From Streptomyces sp. S4.7 (GTDB lineage: Bacteria > Actinomycetota > Actinomycetes > Streptomycetales > Streptomycetaceae), in contig NZ_CP048397.1 of NCBI RefSeq assembly GCF_010384365.1, positions 2,790,001 through 2,854,000 on the forward strand: DNA of 64,000 nucleotides. Reading direction: 5' to 3'. The position numbers and the translations under genes were made by a program. Under the pieces are notes generated by a model, which saw only the letters and a list, made by a program, of their open reading frames with translations, was not told the DNA's origin and ran no database searches. Within the stretch, counting starts at the first letter, position 1, and every line of letters starts with the position of its first letter. Of this stretch, positions 63,547-64,000 are shown in pieces.

Positions 63547-64000
63547 CCGCCGACTCGGTCCGTCCCGGGTCTCCGGGCAAGACTGTCTGCGCGTCGCCGT
63601 CGACCGTCATGCCAACACGGTCCGGTCGGGCGACCCGTCCGCCTGCCATGCCGCCAGAGCCTCCTCCGCCTGATCCCACGGAGGCAGCTGTCCACCCCGC
63701 TCCCCGCGTACTCCACGCGCGCTCCGTGTACTCCCCGGAGACCGTGGGGAGACTGCCCGGAGACCACCCACGGGGAGACGGACGCCAGTCCGCCGGACCG
63801 CCGCGCAACGCGGCGCGCCGGGCGGGCGGGCGGCGGTAAGTGAGGACACGCACGGTTCACCCACATCTACAACACAGTTCCACGCAAGATCGGCTACAGA
63901 GTCATGGCGTTGCCTTTACTCTCTCCAAGGTCCCCCGCGCCGTGCGGCGAGGCCGGCGGACCGCACCACCCGGCACCGACACCCCCACCCGTCCTCGGCG
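63547..64000. other. Terminal 454 bp without a convincing gene
   Basis: Open frames exist on both strands, but none has a strong start or known domain. A leftward frame at 63607-63864 of 85 codons (ending GGQLPPWDQAEEALAAWQ, then DGSPDRTVLA) looks the most protein-like and could be a small unknown gene, though its first half is Arg/Pro-rich. Confidence 0.4.

Overview
The window is high-GC actinomycete chromosome, almost certainly Streptomyces. The evidence is GC-rich third codon positions, many GTG/TTG starts and 4-bp ATGA/GTGA overlaps, a conservon with paired P450s, Rpf/LysM proteins behind a c-di-AMP riboswitch, XRE-DUF5753/DUF397 pairs, and a tRNA-Leu with anticodon UAA that matches bldA. 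Gene order resembles the S. coelicolor core around hutU, eno, rpfA and CYP107U1 (from memory, not checked).

Layout. 0-1.4 kb: a leftward unknown gene running off the edge and a CelD/BcsL-type GNAT gene containing a TTA codon. 1.8-7.4 kb: a six-gene conservon (atypical sensor kinase, roadblock, DUF742, GTPase, CYP157-like P450 without ExxR, CYP154-like P450). 7.5-8.9 kb: a secreted GH16/CBM13 glucanase. 8.9-9.1 kb: a short inverted-repeat element whose end supplies the hutI stop. 9.1-17.7 kb: a leftward histidine-degradation operon (hutU, M20 amidohydrolase, hutF, hutI), divergent from a fold-III PLP decarboxylase and an APC permease across a nested palindrome. 17.9-20.1 kb: three roadblock genes and one DUF4388-like gene without a GTPase. 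20.9-23.3 kb: an RpiR regulator coupled to a histidase-family gene with a non-canonical MIO site; an 11-bp motif upstream of it recurs in the hutU palindrome. 23.5-31.5 kb: housekeeping and hypothetical genes (cbs, GDSL hydrolase, thiolase, DUF4287, Bax inhibitor-1), with an exact 100-bp tandem duplication after the thiolase gene.

31.9-32.0 kb: bldA. 32.4-35.9 kb: a MacB/FtsX-type ABC exporter. 36.0-42.9 kb (leftward): cyclopropane-synthase-like methyltransferase, type II NADH dehydrogenase with a Rex-like site, Ppx/GppA, DUF501, DivIC and enolase. 43.1-47.6 kb: two resuscitation-promoting factors, one behind a ydaO riboswitch, then a CYP107-type P450 and MazG. 47.7-52.3 kb: SurA-like lipoprotein, GtrA protein, the C-terminal remnant of a GT2 glycosyltransferase, Ser/Thr kinase with a coupled membrane protein, and a GNAT. 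52.4-54.75 kb: an HNH lipoprotein beside an IS1341-like element with tnpB and a divergent ribbon-helix-helix gene, abutting mfd. 58.6-63.5 kb: a Streptomyces-type accessory cluster (a small TTA-containing gene, DUF6879, NB-ARC/TPR protein, small acidic protein, XRE-DUF5753, DUF397).

Connections. The hut genes, decarboxylase, permease, RpiR protein and histidase homologue look like one regulon. bldA lies in the same window as two genes carrying its codon. The ndh gene carries a redox operator, and the rpfA-like gene carries a c-di-AMP switch.
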